Positions 23,864 through 34,935 of a stretch of DNA of 64,000 bases are shown in pieces (within the stretch, counting starts at the first letter, position 1; each line of letters begins with the position of its first letter). The stretch comes from Lolium rigidum (lineage: Eukaryota; Streptophyta; Magnoliopsida; Poales; Poaceae). The stretch covers positions 40,970,869 through 41,034,868 of the forward strand of contig NC_061514.1 in assembly GCF_022539505.1 (NCBI RefSeq). The letters are read 5' to 3'. A model generated the notes under the pieces. It searched no databases, was not told the origin of the DNA, and saw nothing but the letters and a program-made list of their open reading frames with translations. Position numbers and translations under genes: made by a program.

Positions 23864-26467
23864 AGCATCCCCAAGCTTAGTTCCTACTCGCCCTCGAGTA
23901 GGTAAACGATAACAAGGATAATTTCTGAAGTGACATGCTATCATAATCTTGATCAATACTATTGTAAAGCATATGAGATGAATGCTGCGATTCGAAGCAA
24001 TGGTGAAGACAATGAGTAAACAAATGAATCATATAGCAAAGACTTTTCATGAATAGTACTTTCAAGACAAGCATCAATAAGACTTGCATAAGAGTTACTC
24101 ATAAAGCAATAAGTTCTTAGTAGAAAGCTTTGAAACAACACAAAGGAAGATATAAGTTTCAGCGGTTGCTTTCAACTTCAACATGTATATCTCATGGATA
24201 ATTGTCAACACAAAGTAATATAACAAGTGCAATAGGTAAACATGTAAGAATCAATGCACACAATTGATACAAGTGTTTGCTTCTGAGATAGAAAGAATAG
24301 GTGAACTGACTCAACAATAAAGTAAAAGATTGGCCCTTCGCAGAGGGAAGCATGGATTACTATTTTTGTGCTAGAGCTTTTCATTTTGAAAACAAGAAAC
24401 AATTTTGTCAATGGTAGTAATAAATCATATGTGTTATGTATAAGATATCCTATAAGTTGCAAGCCTCATGCATAGTATACCAATAGTGCTCGCACCTTGT
24501 CCTAATTAGCTTGGATTAACATGGATTATCATTGCATAGCATATGTTTCAACCAAATGTCATAAAGGGGTACCTCTATGCCGCCTGTACAAAGGTCTAAG
24601 GAGAAAGCTCGCATTGGATTTCTCGCTTTTGATTATTCTGAACTTAGACATCCATACCGGGACAACATAGACAACAGATAATGGACTCCTCTTTAATGCA
24701 TAAGCATTCAACAACAAATAATATTCTCATAAGAGATTTAGGATTAATTGTCCAAACTGAAACTTCCACCATGAATCATGGCTTTAGTTAGCGGCCCAAT
24801 GTTCTTCTCTAACAATATGCATACTCAAACCATCATAAAAATCGCCCTTACTTCAGACAAGACGAACATGCATAGCAACTCACATGATATTCAACAAAGG
24901 TAATAGTTGGTGGCGTCCCCAGAAGCATGGTTACCGCTCAACAAGCAACTTATTAAGAAATAAGATACATAAGTACATATTCTCCACCACAATAGTTTTT
25001 AAGGCTATTTTCCCATGAGCTATATATTGCAAAGACAAAGGATAGAATTTTTAAAGGTAGCACTCAAGTAATTTACTTTGGAATGGCAGAGAAATACCAT
25101 GTAGTAGGTAGGTATGGTGGACACAAATGGCATAGTTTTTTGGCTCAACGATTTGGATGCACGAGAAGAATTCCTCTCAATACAAAGCTAGGCTAGCAAG
25201 GTTGTTTGAAACAAACTCAAGTATAAAACGGTGCAGCAAAACTCACATATGAACATATTGCAAGCATTATAAGACTTTACATCGTCTCCTTGTTGTTCAA
25301 ACACCTTAACCAGAAAATATCTAGACTCTAGAGACTAATCATGCAAACCAAATTTTAACAAGTTCTATGTAGTTCTTCATTAATGGGTACAAAGTACATG
25401 ATGCAAGAGCTTAAACATGATCTATATGAGCACAACAATTGCCAAGTATCAAATTATTCAAGACATTATACCAATTACCACATGCAGCATTTTCTGTTTC
25501 CAACCATATAACAATGAACGAAGCAGTTTCAACCTTCGCCATGAACATTAAGAATAAAGCTAAGAACATATGTGTTCATACGAAACAGCGGAGCGTGTCT
25601 CTCTCCCAAACAAAGAATGCTAGGATCCAATTTATTCAAACAAAAACAAAAATAAAAACAAACAGACGCTCCAAGTAAAGCACATAAGATGTGACGGAAT
25701 AAAAATATAGTTTCACTAGAGGTGACCTGATAAGTTGTCGATGAAGAAGGGATGCCTTGGGCATCCCCAAGCTTAGATGCTTGAGTTTTCTTAAAATATG
25801 CAGGGATGAACCACGGGGGCATCCCCAAGCTTAGACTTTTCACTCTTCTTGATCATATTGTATCATCCTCATCTCTTGACTCTTGAAAACTTCCTCCACA
25901 CCAAACTCAAAACAAACTCATTAGAGGGTTAGTGCATAATAGAAAATTCATATATTCAGAGGTGACATAATCATTCTTAACACTTCTGGACATTGCACAA
26001 AGCTACTGAAAGTTAATGGAACAAAGAAATCCATCAAACATAGCAAAACAGGCAATGCGAAATAAAAGGCAGAATCTGTCAAAACAGAACAGTCCGTAAA
26101 GACGAATTTTTCAGGGGCACTTAACTTACTCAGATGAAAATGCCCAAATTGAATGAAAGTTGCGTACATATCTGAGGATCACGCACGTAAATTGGCAGAT
26201 TTTTCTAAATTTTCTACAGCAGGGGCTGCTCAATTTCGTGACAGCAAGAAATCTGTTTCTGCGCAGTAATCCAAATCTAGTATTGACTTTACTATCAAAG
26301 ACTTTACTTGGCACAACAATGCAATAAAATAAAGATAAGAAGATGTTGCTACAGTAGTAACAACTTCCAAGATTCAAATATAAAACAAAGTGCACAAGTA
26401 AAATGATGGGTTGTCTCCCATAAGCGCTTTTCTTTAACGCCTTTCAGCTAGGCGCAGAAAGTGTGAA
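23864..26467 (-). other. M1 3' noncoding region with two extra polypurine tracts
   Basis: 2.6 kb, AT-rich, with no coherent coding sequence on either strand. It is co-linear with P1 9280-11875, starting from the shared stop codon. The 16-mer polypurine tract CTAAGCTTGGGGATGC (minus strand) occurs next to the LTR (23865-23880) and twice internally (25761-25776, 25819-25834), 58 bp apart as in P1. The scattered small ORFs are not conserved between the two elements. Confidence 0.85.
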
Positions 26468-27112
26468 TCAAGTATTATCAAGAGATGAAGCATCAACAGA
26501 GGGGTTTGAAGTTTTCTCAACTATGCATTGTATCTTATCTATGTAAGTTTCAGAGGCTCCTTTTTCATTACTCTTAGGCTTGCTATTCTCATCAAACAAA
26601 TTTTCAGGAACAAGCCAACCATAGTTATTTTCTAGAGCTTCATGCATTCCTAGGAGCTTGCAAGGTATTGATGTCTTAATCTCCCCTTCACAATTAACTT
26701 TATTAGTGTACTTTAATCTATCTTTTTCCATTTTTTCAAGGGTACTAGCAAAGTTGGTATAAGAGCCAAGCATCTTATATTTAATAAAGACTTTTCTAGC
26801 CTCTCTTGCTACACCACCAAATTCTTTAAGAAGGGTTTCTAAGACAAAATCTTTCTTTTCTCCTTCCTCCATATCACAGAGTGTAAGAAACATATGTTGA
26901 ATTATAGGATTGAGATTAACGAATTTAGTTTCCAACATGTGTACTAAAGAAGCAGCAGCAATTTCATAAGTAGGAGCAAGTTCTACCAAGTGTCTATCTT
27001 CAAAATCTTCAGCTGTACTAACATGAGTGAAAAAATCTTCTATATTATCTCTTCCAATTATGGACCCTCGTCCCACCGGTATGTCTTTTAGAGTGTACTT
27101 AGGAGGAAACAT
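26468..27112 (-). CDS. M1 ORF: 214-residue protein of unknown function
   Basis: A single uninterrupted frame starts at the ATG at 27112 (MFPPKYTLKD), soon after the A/T-rich leader; the upstream in-frame Met at 27148 lies in leader repeats and is less likely. The protein is mostly helical-looking and charged: residues 40-115 include HLVELAPTYEIAAASLVHML and a Lys/Glu-rich stretch, 125-160 is basic with CKLLGMHEALENNYGWL, and the C-terminus is VDASSLDNT. I see no zinc knuckle, protease DSG/DLG motif or RT motif. The last nine residues match the end of P1's Gag-protease ORF (VDTSSLDNT), and the noncoding sequence after the stop is also shared. So it sits exactly where P1 has gag-protease. The intact frame suggests recent selection or a young copy. 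Structural, RNA-binding or env-derived roles are all open. Confidence 0.75.
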   Translation of the reverse strand: MFPPKYTLKDIPVGRGSIIGRDNIEDFFTHVSTAEDFEDRHLVELAPTYEIAAASLVHMLETKFVNLNPIIQHMFLTLCDMEEGEKKDFVLETLLKEFGGVAREARKVFIKYKMLGSYTNFASTLEKMEKDRLKYTNKVNCEGEIKTSIPCKLLGMHEALENNYGWLVPENLFDENSKPKSNEKGASETYIDKIQCIVEKTSNPSVDASSLDNT

Positions 27113-27335
27113 GATGAAATAAACAAAAGGTAAATAAAGTAAATGCAAGTAACTATTTTTTGTGTGTTTTCAATATAGAGAACAAGACAGTAAATAAAGT
27201 AAAGCTAGCAACTATTTTTTTGTGTGTTTTTGATATAAGAGCAAACAAAGCAGTAAATAAAATAGAGTAAAGCAAGACAAAAACAAAGTAAAGAGATTGG
27301 ATGTGGGAGACTCCCCTTGCAGCGTGTCTTGATCT

Positions 27336-27352
27336 CCCCGGCAACGGCGCCA
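27336..27352 (-). other. M1 primer-binding site, tRNA-Asp type
   Basis: The plus strand reads CCCCGGCAACGGCGCCA, identical to the 3' end of plant tRNA-Asp as I recall it; the minus strand is the complementary primer site, 11 bases inside the LTR. P1 has a degraded version of the same site at about 6980-7000. Confidence 0.85.
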
Positions 27353-27363
27353 GAAAAAGAGCT

Positions 27364-28964
27364 TGATAGCGTGCAAGACACACGTCCGTTGGGAACCCCA
27401 AGAGGAAGGTGTGATGCGTACAGCAGCAAGTTTTCCCCCCAAGAAACCAAGGTTATCGAACCAGTAGGAGTCAAGGAACACGTGAAGGTTGTTGGTGGCG
27501 GAGTGTAGTGCGGCGCAACACCGGAGATTCCGGCGCCAACGTGGAACCCGCACAACACAATCACAGTAACTTTGCCCCAACGTAACGGTGAGGTTGTCAA
27601 TCTCACCGGCTTGCTGTAAACAAAGGATTAGATGTATAGTGTGGATGATGATGTTTGTTTGCGAAGAACAAGAAAGAACAAGTATTGCAGTAGATTGAAT
27701 TTCAGATGTAAAGAATGGACCGGGGTCCACAGTTCACTAGTGGTGTCTCTCCCATAAGATAAATAGCATGTTGGGTGAACAAATTACAGTTGGGCAATTG
27801 ACAAATAAAGAAGGCATAACAATGCACATACATATATCATGATGAGTACTATGAGATTTAATCAGTGGCATTACGACAAAGTACATAGACCGCTATCCAA
27901 GCATGCATCTATGCCTAAAAAGTCCACCTTCAGAGTTATCATCCGAACCCCCTCTAGTATTAAGTTGCAAACAACAGACAATTGCATTAAGTATGATGCG
28001 TAATGTAATCAACACAAATATCCTTAGACAAAGCATCGATGTTTTATCCCTAGTGGCAACAGCACATCCACAACCTTAGAACTTTCTCGTCACTCGTCCT
28101 GGATTCAATGGAGGCATGAACCCACTATCGAGCATAAATACTCCTTCTTGGAGTCACAAGTATCAACTTGGCCAGAGCCTCTACTAGCAACGGAGAGCAT
28201 GCAAGAACATAAACAACATATATGATAGATTGATAATCAACTTGACATAGTATTCAATATTCATCAGATCCCAACAAACACAACATGTAGCATTACAAAT
28301 AGATGATCTTGATCATGATAGGCAGCTCACAAGATCTAACATGATAGCATAATAAGGAGAAGACAACCATCTAGCTACTGCTATGGACCCATAGTCCAGG
28401 GGTGAACTACTCACACATCGATCCGGAGGCGATCATGGTGATGAAGAGACCTCCGGGAGATGATTCCCCTCTCCGGCAGGGTGTCGGAGGCGATCTCCTG
28501 AATCCCCCGAGATGGGATTGGCGGCGGCGGCGTCTCTGGAAGGTTTTCCGTATCGTGGCTCTCGCATCGGGGTTTTCGCGACGAAGGCTTTAAGTAGGCG
28601 GAAGGGCGGAGTCGGAGGGCTGACAGGGGGCCACACACTAGGGCGGCGCGGCCCCCCCTTGGCCGCGCCGCCTTATGGTGTCGGCGCCCCGTGGCCCCAC
28701 TTCGTAACCCCTTCGGTCTTCTGGAAGCTTCGTGGAAAAATAAGACCCTGGGCGTTGATTTCGTCCAATTCCGAGAATATTTCCTTTGTAGGATTTCTGA
28801 AACAAAAAATAGCAGAAAACAAAGAATCGGCTCTTCGGCATCTCGTTAATAGGTTAGTGCCGGAAAATGCATAATAATGACATATAATGTGTATAAAACA
28901 TGTGAGTATCATCATAAAAGTAGCATGAAACATAAGAAATTATGGATACGTTTGAGACGTATCA
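27364..28964 (-). repeat. M1 5' LTR (1601 bp)
   Basis: Runs on the minus strand from TGATACGTCTCAAACGTATC (28964) to ...GCTATCA (27364). It contains a GC-rich perfect inverted repeat (28642-28653 with 28661-28672) just upstream, in transcription sense, of a weak TTAAAG promoter-like box. All ORFs reported across it are LTR noise. Confidence 0.93.
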
Positions 28965-29337
28965 GAGCCCGTTCACCCATTTCGTCGAGCACCTCGTCAA
29001 CGTCGCCAGGTCGATGCAGGAGAGGCGGCCCGTTGTTGGCCAGAGCAGGGCGTTGGCCACCCACGATGCTCCCTGGCCCGCCCCCTGGACGTGCAGCCGC
29101 GCCATGGCCTGCAGCCGCGCCGTGACCTCCAACCGCACTGATACCGCTCACCGTGTTGGTGATGTTGCGGAGCGGCACCGCGCCTGACGTCAGCTCCACC
29201 TGGGCTCGCTTGACACTGTCGATGCCGTCCTGGACGTCAGCGACGTGGGTCGCCAGCCGCTTGACGTCGGTGGTAATGGAGTCGAACTTCTCTGTGACTT
29301 GCGCCGCCAAATCCGCGATGGCCTTCTGGACCCTCAT
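28965..29337 (-). pseudogene. G0 gag, N-terminal part
   Basis: Minus-strand frame beginning at the ATG at 29337 (MRVQKAIADLAAQV...) and running into the M1 junction with ...LDEMGER. The N-terminal third is a probable coiled coil (heptad-like spacing in FDSITTDVKRLATHVADVQDGI, abbreviated here), followed by an Ala/Gly/Pro-rich linker. The reading frame joins the C-terminal gag part at 3229 once one copy of gagcc is removed. I chose 29337 because it is the first Met after the primer-binding site that gives Gag-like sequence; the upstream open frame includes LTR sequence. Confidence 0.75.
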
Positions 29338-29489
29338 CCATGGCCTCAAGGACGAACCTCGTCTGTGCCGCGGGCTTGACTTGTCGCGGAGCCGTGGCAA
29401 CTTCCTCGAGAGCACGCGAACGCCAATCAGGGACTGGGCGATATTACCGCGATGAGCACCGAGAGGAGAAGCGCGCCGGATCGAAACAA

Positions 29490-29499
29490 AGTCTGATAC
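29490..29499 (-). other. G0 primer-binding site (initiator tRNA-Met type)
   Basis: The minus strand reads TGGTATCAGA, the standard initiator-Met tRNA complement used by many plant LTR elements, five bases inside the LTR end. Confidence 0.75.
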
Positions 29500-29504
29500 C
29501 AATT

Positions 29505-29780
29505 TGTGATGAGCCCTGATTTGGAGCACGATCACAGGAGAATTTGGATGAGGAATCAGAGAAATAGAGAAGGGGATGAGAGGAAGCACACGAGGAAGAA
29601 GACAGAGTTTCCCTTTTGATTTCAGATCTCATACGGATTACAGGATGTCCTTGAGCTTATAACAACGCTAGACTAGATGGGCAACAAACACCACACGCTA
29701 CCGCCTTACAAGTGGGCCAGGACGACCAAGTCTATTACTTGTGTAATGCCACGTCGATCTCAGTAGGACGGGGTGTTACA
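29505..29780 (-). repeat. G0 5' LTR (276 bp)
   Basis: On the minus strand it begins TGTAACACCCCG (29780) and ends CTCATCA (29505), giving TG...CA ends. It is immediately followed by the primer-binding site. No second copy is in the window, so the boundary is set from the termini and primer site only. Very short for a gypsy element, as in Reina-type chromoviruses. Confidence 0.75.
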
Positions 29781-30053
29781 GTTCAGTACGTATATGTTTG
29801 GCAAACTGACACTAATTAACAATTCAGAGTAGGGAAATAACTACTATATTAAAGGGCAACCAACTTGTTTTTTCTCACAATTCTGAGCTACGTTGGGAAT
29901 TACGTGGACTGCACTTCATATGTTTAGTTTTCTTCTCCGTTTCTGCGTGTGCAGTTTGGGTGCTCTCTGAGAATTTCAGAGGCCGCTTCGTCTGTGTTTG
30001 GTGCTTTCCTGTGTATGTGTAGTAGCTTAGGGCTGGGCCCGAAACATCTCCTA

Positions 30054-30947
30054 AGAGCTCTAAGCTCCCAGGGTTGCCGACCCCTGTGGTTGATCGGCAT
30101 GTCGCTTTCTTGGACCTACGTGCATGTGTGTAAGCGATTGAATGATACTCTCGCTGTGTTTGTCTGTCGGCGGAATTCCTTCCCTTGGCAGCCTGGACTC
30201 TACGCGTGGCGTTGTGGCGAGTGTTCTGGAGGCGCAGGTGTTGCGCGGTCGGTTTGCTGGATCAAAAGCAACCCTTTAATTTCCAGGTATCAATTCTCAA
30301 ATCCACCCCCTTCTCTCCAAATCTGCCTTTTCCGTGGCCGCTGACGCCGCCGATCCTCTCCCCCGCCCCGCTCTACCCCGCTGTAGAATACCAGATCACG
30401 CTCTTGGGTGCCCCGGCGAAGCAGCCACAGGTGCTCCATTCCCGCTGTCCCTTGTTTGAGAGAGAAGCAGCTTCGCCGCCGACACATCCATATGCATTGA
30501 GGAGATCTAAGCTCCCAGGGTTGCCGACCCATGTGGTTGATCGGCCTGTCGCTTTCTTGGACCTACGTGCATGTGTGTAAGCGATTGAATGATACTCTCG
30601 CTGTGTTTGTCTGTCGGCGGAATTCCTTCCCTTGGCAGCCTGGACTCTACGCGTGGCGTTGTGGCAAGTGTTCTGGAGGCGCAGGTGCTGCGCGGTCGGT
30701 TTGCTGGATCAAAAGCAACCCTTTAATTTCCAGGTATCAATTCTCAAATCCACCCCCTTCTCTCCAAATCTGCCTTTTCCGTGGCCGCTGACGCCGCCGA
30801 TCCTCTCCCCCGCCCCGCTCTACCCCGCTGTAGAATACCAGATCACGCTCTTGGGTGCCCCGGCGAAGCAGCCACAGGTGCTCCATTCCCGCTGTCCCTT
30901 GTTTGAGAGAGAAGCAGCTTCGCCGCCGACACATCCATATGCATTGA
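30054..30947 (+). repeat. Direct tandem duplication, 447-bp unit
   Basis: Units about 30054-30500 and 30501-30947 differ at only about four bases by eye (for example CCCCTGTGG/CCCATGTGG at the start). The unit includes TGGACCTACGTGCATGTGTG and a pyrimidine-rich stretch ending ACACATCCATATGCATTGA. Both copies give the same unconserved ORFs, which I do not call genes. Confidence 0.93.
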
Positions 30948-33700
30948 TTCCTCTCCAAATTCCAGTCGGAGATTGACGGCCGGCGGAGAGCGACGGCCGG
31001 CGATACGAGGAACAACCGCAGGTGCAACTTCGCCTCCTGCAAACCCGCCACATTAATCGTGCGTGGTGCAGATCGAGCGTCGCCGCCTCCGTCTTCGGCG
31101 CCGTTGCCGCCGTCGTTTAGTCTCCGTCGAAGGCAGCAAGGAGGAGCACACGCGAAGGGGCGCAGCGATGCGCCGACCTTGGCGACGTCGGATCTGGGGG
31201 CTAACCTCGCCGTTGTCGTCCGTTCTCCTTTATGTGAACTCAACTCCATGGCTGGTCGTCCCCTGCCCTTCTTTCTTTCCTCAAATGAGACACACTGGCG
31301 AGGTGCGAAGCGCAGGTTGGAGGGTGAATTATTCGTCTGCAAGCCTCTTCATGCTCCAGTTTCCAGGTCGTCGTCATCCACTTGGCATTGACAGATCCGG
31401 CGTTCGGCTGTGACAAGCCGTCAAGCCCTAGCAATACCAGGTCCCCTTCCTGCCCTCTAACTATGTTTCTGTGCTTTTCAGCAGGTAACATCAGGTTCGC
31501 TTGCTATTCTCAGTTGCATTGCATGGATAGATAGAGGAAGAAAAATCGAAGTAACAGTTCATAGTGCCCTATGAGACAGGCATATTTAGTCCTTAAAAAT
31601 GGAACCTTTTGGTTCCGTGCTTTTCAAGTTGGTTGAGATGTTCAGTTTGGACTTTGGAGTAATAGGTGAATTAAATTATCTGAGCCAGCACTTGAATTTT
31701 TTGCTTCCTCTGTTGCTCAGGGTCGAAGACCACCTAAGTTGTTTATGTATATTCGTGAAACATGAAGCCACGCCATCATAGTTTGAAGCCTGAAACTAAT
31801 CACGGCCTGGTTTACCAATTTATTTAGCTTTGCTTCAGCTGAGTCTATTGGAAATATAGGCTAGAAGCTACTCTTCAGTTTGATCTGATCTAAATGCAAA
31901 GTTGTATTGAAATTTGTGGTGAAGATCTTGCAAAGATAAACTCAACCAAATTTAGTTCTCTTTGGATTGAGAAATCAACAGTCAAAATTACATTTGGCGA
32001 CTGTTGACTTCCAGAACATCACTTGTTTGTGTCTGGAGGGAGTATGTATGTTCTAAAATATCCTGTAATCTAAACTAGCAGAGGAAGGACAATGTTTGCT
32101 TATACCAAAATGTGAGACCGATATTCATATAACTACTATTCGAGAGAGTATACGATTGTAATAGTAAGTTAAGCTGAGCAAAATGCACACATAAGTGTCA
32201 AACATGGGTGATTTGGGAGTGACATGAGAAAGATATAATGGTCATTTATATTATAAAGTTGTTGGAGATTCAGTTAATCATTTAGCACCACCTGTTTCTG
32301 TTCATAGCATAATTTCATGACCACCATAGAAATCTTATATCATTCGTGTTATATCAGGTTTCAAAAAAAGTAGGCCAACTATTTATTTATTCTTTGTGTA
32401 CATCAAAAGAGAGTAAGCATAGCAATATTTCAACATGCTTTGGAGCATGATGTCCTCTTGCATTTCCAACTAAAAGGTTTCAGTACGACATCTTAGTCAT
32501 GTGCTTACTCAAAATAGACTATGTAGAACATTGCAATAGTTCACCGAAATGCTCAGATAAAGCAGAAACTCTTAGCAGACATGAAAATTATGTGTCTATA
32601 TGGACATATTGTGTTTACCCATGTTTATTTGATGCAACAACTTTGGGCAGACATGAAAATTATGTGTCTATTTGGCCATATTGTGTTTACCCATGTTTAT
32701 TTGATGAACTGTAACACTCTTCTTGTCATAAATCAGTTATGTACACTTCTTAGTTGGCTTACAAGTACTTGCCGCCTGGATATTTATTCAATTAGATATG
32801 AAGTATCGTTAAGTTTTCCAGAAAGTGATTGCTTTCTTCGAAGAGGATGCAAAGTTGAATGAGAAATTGTAGTTTAGTTCAAAATTATATTCCCTTCATT
32901 TTATTGTTTTGATATATCATATAACACATGGTGTTGGAAGTTGTTGCTAACAAGTTCATATTTGTACACAGTATTATCTTTCTGTATTTCTCATGTCATA
33001 ATCTTAGATAGTACTATGTTTCTTAGTTTTATCGTCTTTCTTCGTGCAGTTCCTTTATTTTCACACTGTGCAACAATTACATAGGTTCAGTGTTTTCCAA
33101 CTAATCCATTACTTTGGTGTTTGTTTATACTGGCTAATTTCTATATCCCTAACTTTCGAACTCTCCTTTGTACATGGCAGCACACCCGCTTCAATGCTGA
33201 ATCAACCTATCCCCAAACAGTTTTAGCAGGGTAATATTATTCTTTGTTTTCGATTTTCATTCAGCTTACCCTGGTGAATACTGCTATTTTGGCCATATTC
33301 CGTAACATGGTAACAGTTGTGTAGAAGCATGGCCCAAATCGAATGATACGAGAAGCTTACAAATCTTTTAGCTACGTCAGTTCTTGGCTACGAGGTACAT
33401 CTTGTGCCAAATTTATCAAGGTTCTTCATTTGAACTAGAATTACCTCTTGGAAGAACAGTAAAGCTAAAACTATCAGCTAATATTGTCTTACATTTTCAA
33501 TCATGGCCTAAATTTGTAGTATCTTCTCACTTGCATCCTCTGGAGATGTGATAAAGTAATAGTGGATGCTACCATTTGAACTAGATTGCATCACTTGGAA
33601 TACAGTTATCGGGACAACATGCTCAGGTTACCCCTTTATCTCGGTTGAGGGGTCCCAATACAGGGAGGTTTGCCCAAGGGGAATGATGACTCCGTTTCCG
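30948..33700 (+). other. Gene-like leader then AT-rich sequence without a callable gene
   Basis: 30950-31430 is GC-rich with a 5'-UTR/first-exon look (CCTCCGTCTTCGGCGCCGTT, short ORFs on both strands). 31500-33700 is AT-rich and intron-like. A 60-bp near-identical repeat with a 72-bp period lies at 32575-32634 and 32647-32706. I see no open frame with domain content. It could be a captured gene fragment or a noncoding transcript. Confidence 0.5.
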
Positions 33701-34545
33701 CAGGCAATATGGCCTAGATGAAGCAGTTGAATGGGACAACATGCTCAGGGAAATTCAAGTCCTCCCTATTTCTGACCTGGAGGATGTGATTTCCTGGTCT
33801 CCGGAGGCGTCAGGGAATACTCCACGAGATCGCTATATCATTCACTATAGGGAGGGGCCCTATTGATTGACTTCTCCGATGTCTGGAAGTCTGAGAGTGC
33901 AGAGTGCCTCCTAACATCCAGATCTTCTTATGGCAATTGATCCAAGATAGACTACCAACATGTGAGCAGGTGGCCAAGCGACATGGCCCGTCAGACAGGT
34001 TGTGCGCCCTCTGCAGGGAGCATGAGGATTGCAAACATGTTTTCTTCACGTGCCTGATGGCTACATTTATGTTGGCTGGAGTTAGGGAACTCCTAAATTG
34101 CGATTGGAACCCAGCTGGGATTGGCGACTTCCTTGCCTTGACGCAAAATCTCTCGAGCTCTTTCCATAGGATAGTTTGGTTTACATTTGCGGCCCTTTGC
34201 TGGAATTTGTGGAATATTCGCAACAAACTAACTATCGAAGGAAAGTGCATAGACAACCCGGCTGATGCTTTCTTCCAAACGTGTTTACGCTTGCATCGGT
34301 GGAGGGTTTGGGTCAGACTGAAGGACATGCCGCTGTTGGACGAGGCTGCGGACTGAAGATGGAGCTTCGACTTCTTGATTACCTTATCATTACTTACAAT
34401 TGGTTGTAGTTGCCTTTACTTATTTGTTGGTCAGGGTGACCATGGATGATTTGTGTTGAACTTTGGTGTGTTGGGTGTGAGTTGTATCAAACCTTATGGT
34501 TGCCGATCGTGGCTTTATTTATGAAGCCGGGCCTCTTAACTTTAT
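33701..34545 (+). pseudogene. LINE (non-LTR retrotransposon) 3' fragment, RT zinc-binding region
   Basis: Two open stretches in different frames. 33701-33868 reads RRQYGLDEAVEWDNMLREIQ and a SWSPEASG block. 33904-34356 reads NIQIFLWQLIQDRLPTCEQV, CALCREHEDCKHVFFTC and ALCWNLWNIRNKLTIEGK. That Cys-rich block is the zinc-binding domain (PF13966-like) at the end of plant L1-type ORF2. Upstream RT and endonuclease are missing, which is normal for 5'-truncated LINEs. The 3' tail is probably the GGCTTTATTTATGAAGCC region near 34510. Confidence 0.8.
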
Positions 34546-34747
34546 AAGCTATCTGACGCCTGACGGGCACGTTTTGAAGTAGCTTTACCACTTTCATGGT
34601 TCTATTGTAGACCACTGTGTGTAGGTTAAACTTGATATTTTTGGAACCAAAGTAAATCATCTTTGATGCTTCATATTTTTCGTCTAGGCGGTAAAGGGAG
34701 AAAGAAGTGCTGGGGGAGAAGATGGCGCCATCCCTACTTGGTAACTT

Positions 34748-34935
34748 TTTTTTTGAGAACACGCAGGAAATCTGCGTGTCATTGTATTAAGATTGCAAGA
34801 CGGATCAAGATGTCCAAAACACGGAGAATACAACCGAGGCCAAACGCCAAGAGCACCATCGGCAACAGCCCTTTGGGTGCTGCAAACGGTCTAGGTGATG
34901 CATGGAGACGTGTGGTGCTCCTGCCGGCTTCTGAT
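34748..34935 (-). mobile_element. Short LINE/SINE-like 3' tail in reverse orientation
   Basis: A T9 run starting near 34748 followed by GAGAACACGCAGGAAATCTG reads on the minus strand as ...CGTGTTCTC plus poly(A), a 3' end type common in grass non-LTR elements. The length of the element to the right is uncertain. Confidence 0.4.

Larger units (their letters stand above)
3230..28964 (-). mobile_element. M1: non-autonomous gypsy-type (Athila/Sabrina-like) LTR element, minus strand
   Basis: Own parts: 5' LTR 27364-28964, internal 23864-27363, 3' LTR in three pieces (3230-3716, 5311-5391, 22825-23863). The perfect duplication gagcc flanks it (3225-3229 and 28965-28969). A tRNA-Asp type primer site follows the 5' LTR, and a polypurine tract precedes the 3' LTR. 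The internal part holds one unrecognised 214-codon ORF and 2.6 kb of noncoding sequence; there is no gag, protease, RT, RNase H or integrase. The LTR family resembles the Triticeae Sabrina/WHAM group as I remember it. It must have moved with enzymes supplied by another element. Confidence 0.93.
1..29780 (-). mobile_element. G0: Ty3/gypsy chromovirus-like element, outermost layer of nest A, truncated by window start
   Basis: The element's own sequence is 1-3229 plus 28970-29780; everything between is later insertions. It reads right to left: LTR (29505-29780), tRNA-Met type primer-binding site, gag, protease, reverse transcriptase, RNase H, integrase. The order with integrase last is Ty3/gypsy. 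Very short LTR and protein style suggest a Reina-like chromovirus; that lineage call is inference. Removing M1 together with one copy of its 5-bp duplication gagcc (3225-3229 and 28965-28969) rejoins gag in frame, so the two halves belong to one element. The 3' LTR lies outside the window. Confidence 0.88.

Noticed and set aside
33611..33748. GGGACAACATGCTCAGG repeated 120 bp apart as a possible target duplication
   Set aside because: The intervening 100 bp has no element termini and the second copy lies inside LINE coding sequence; too weak to call.
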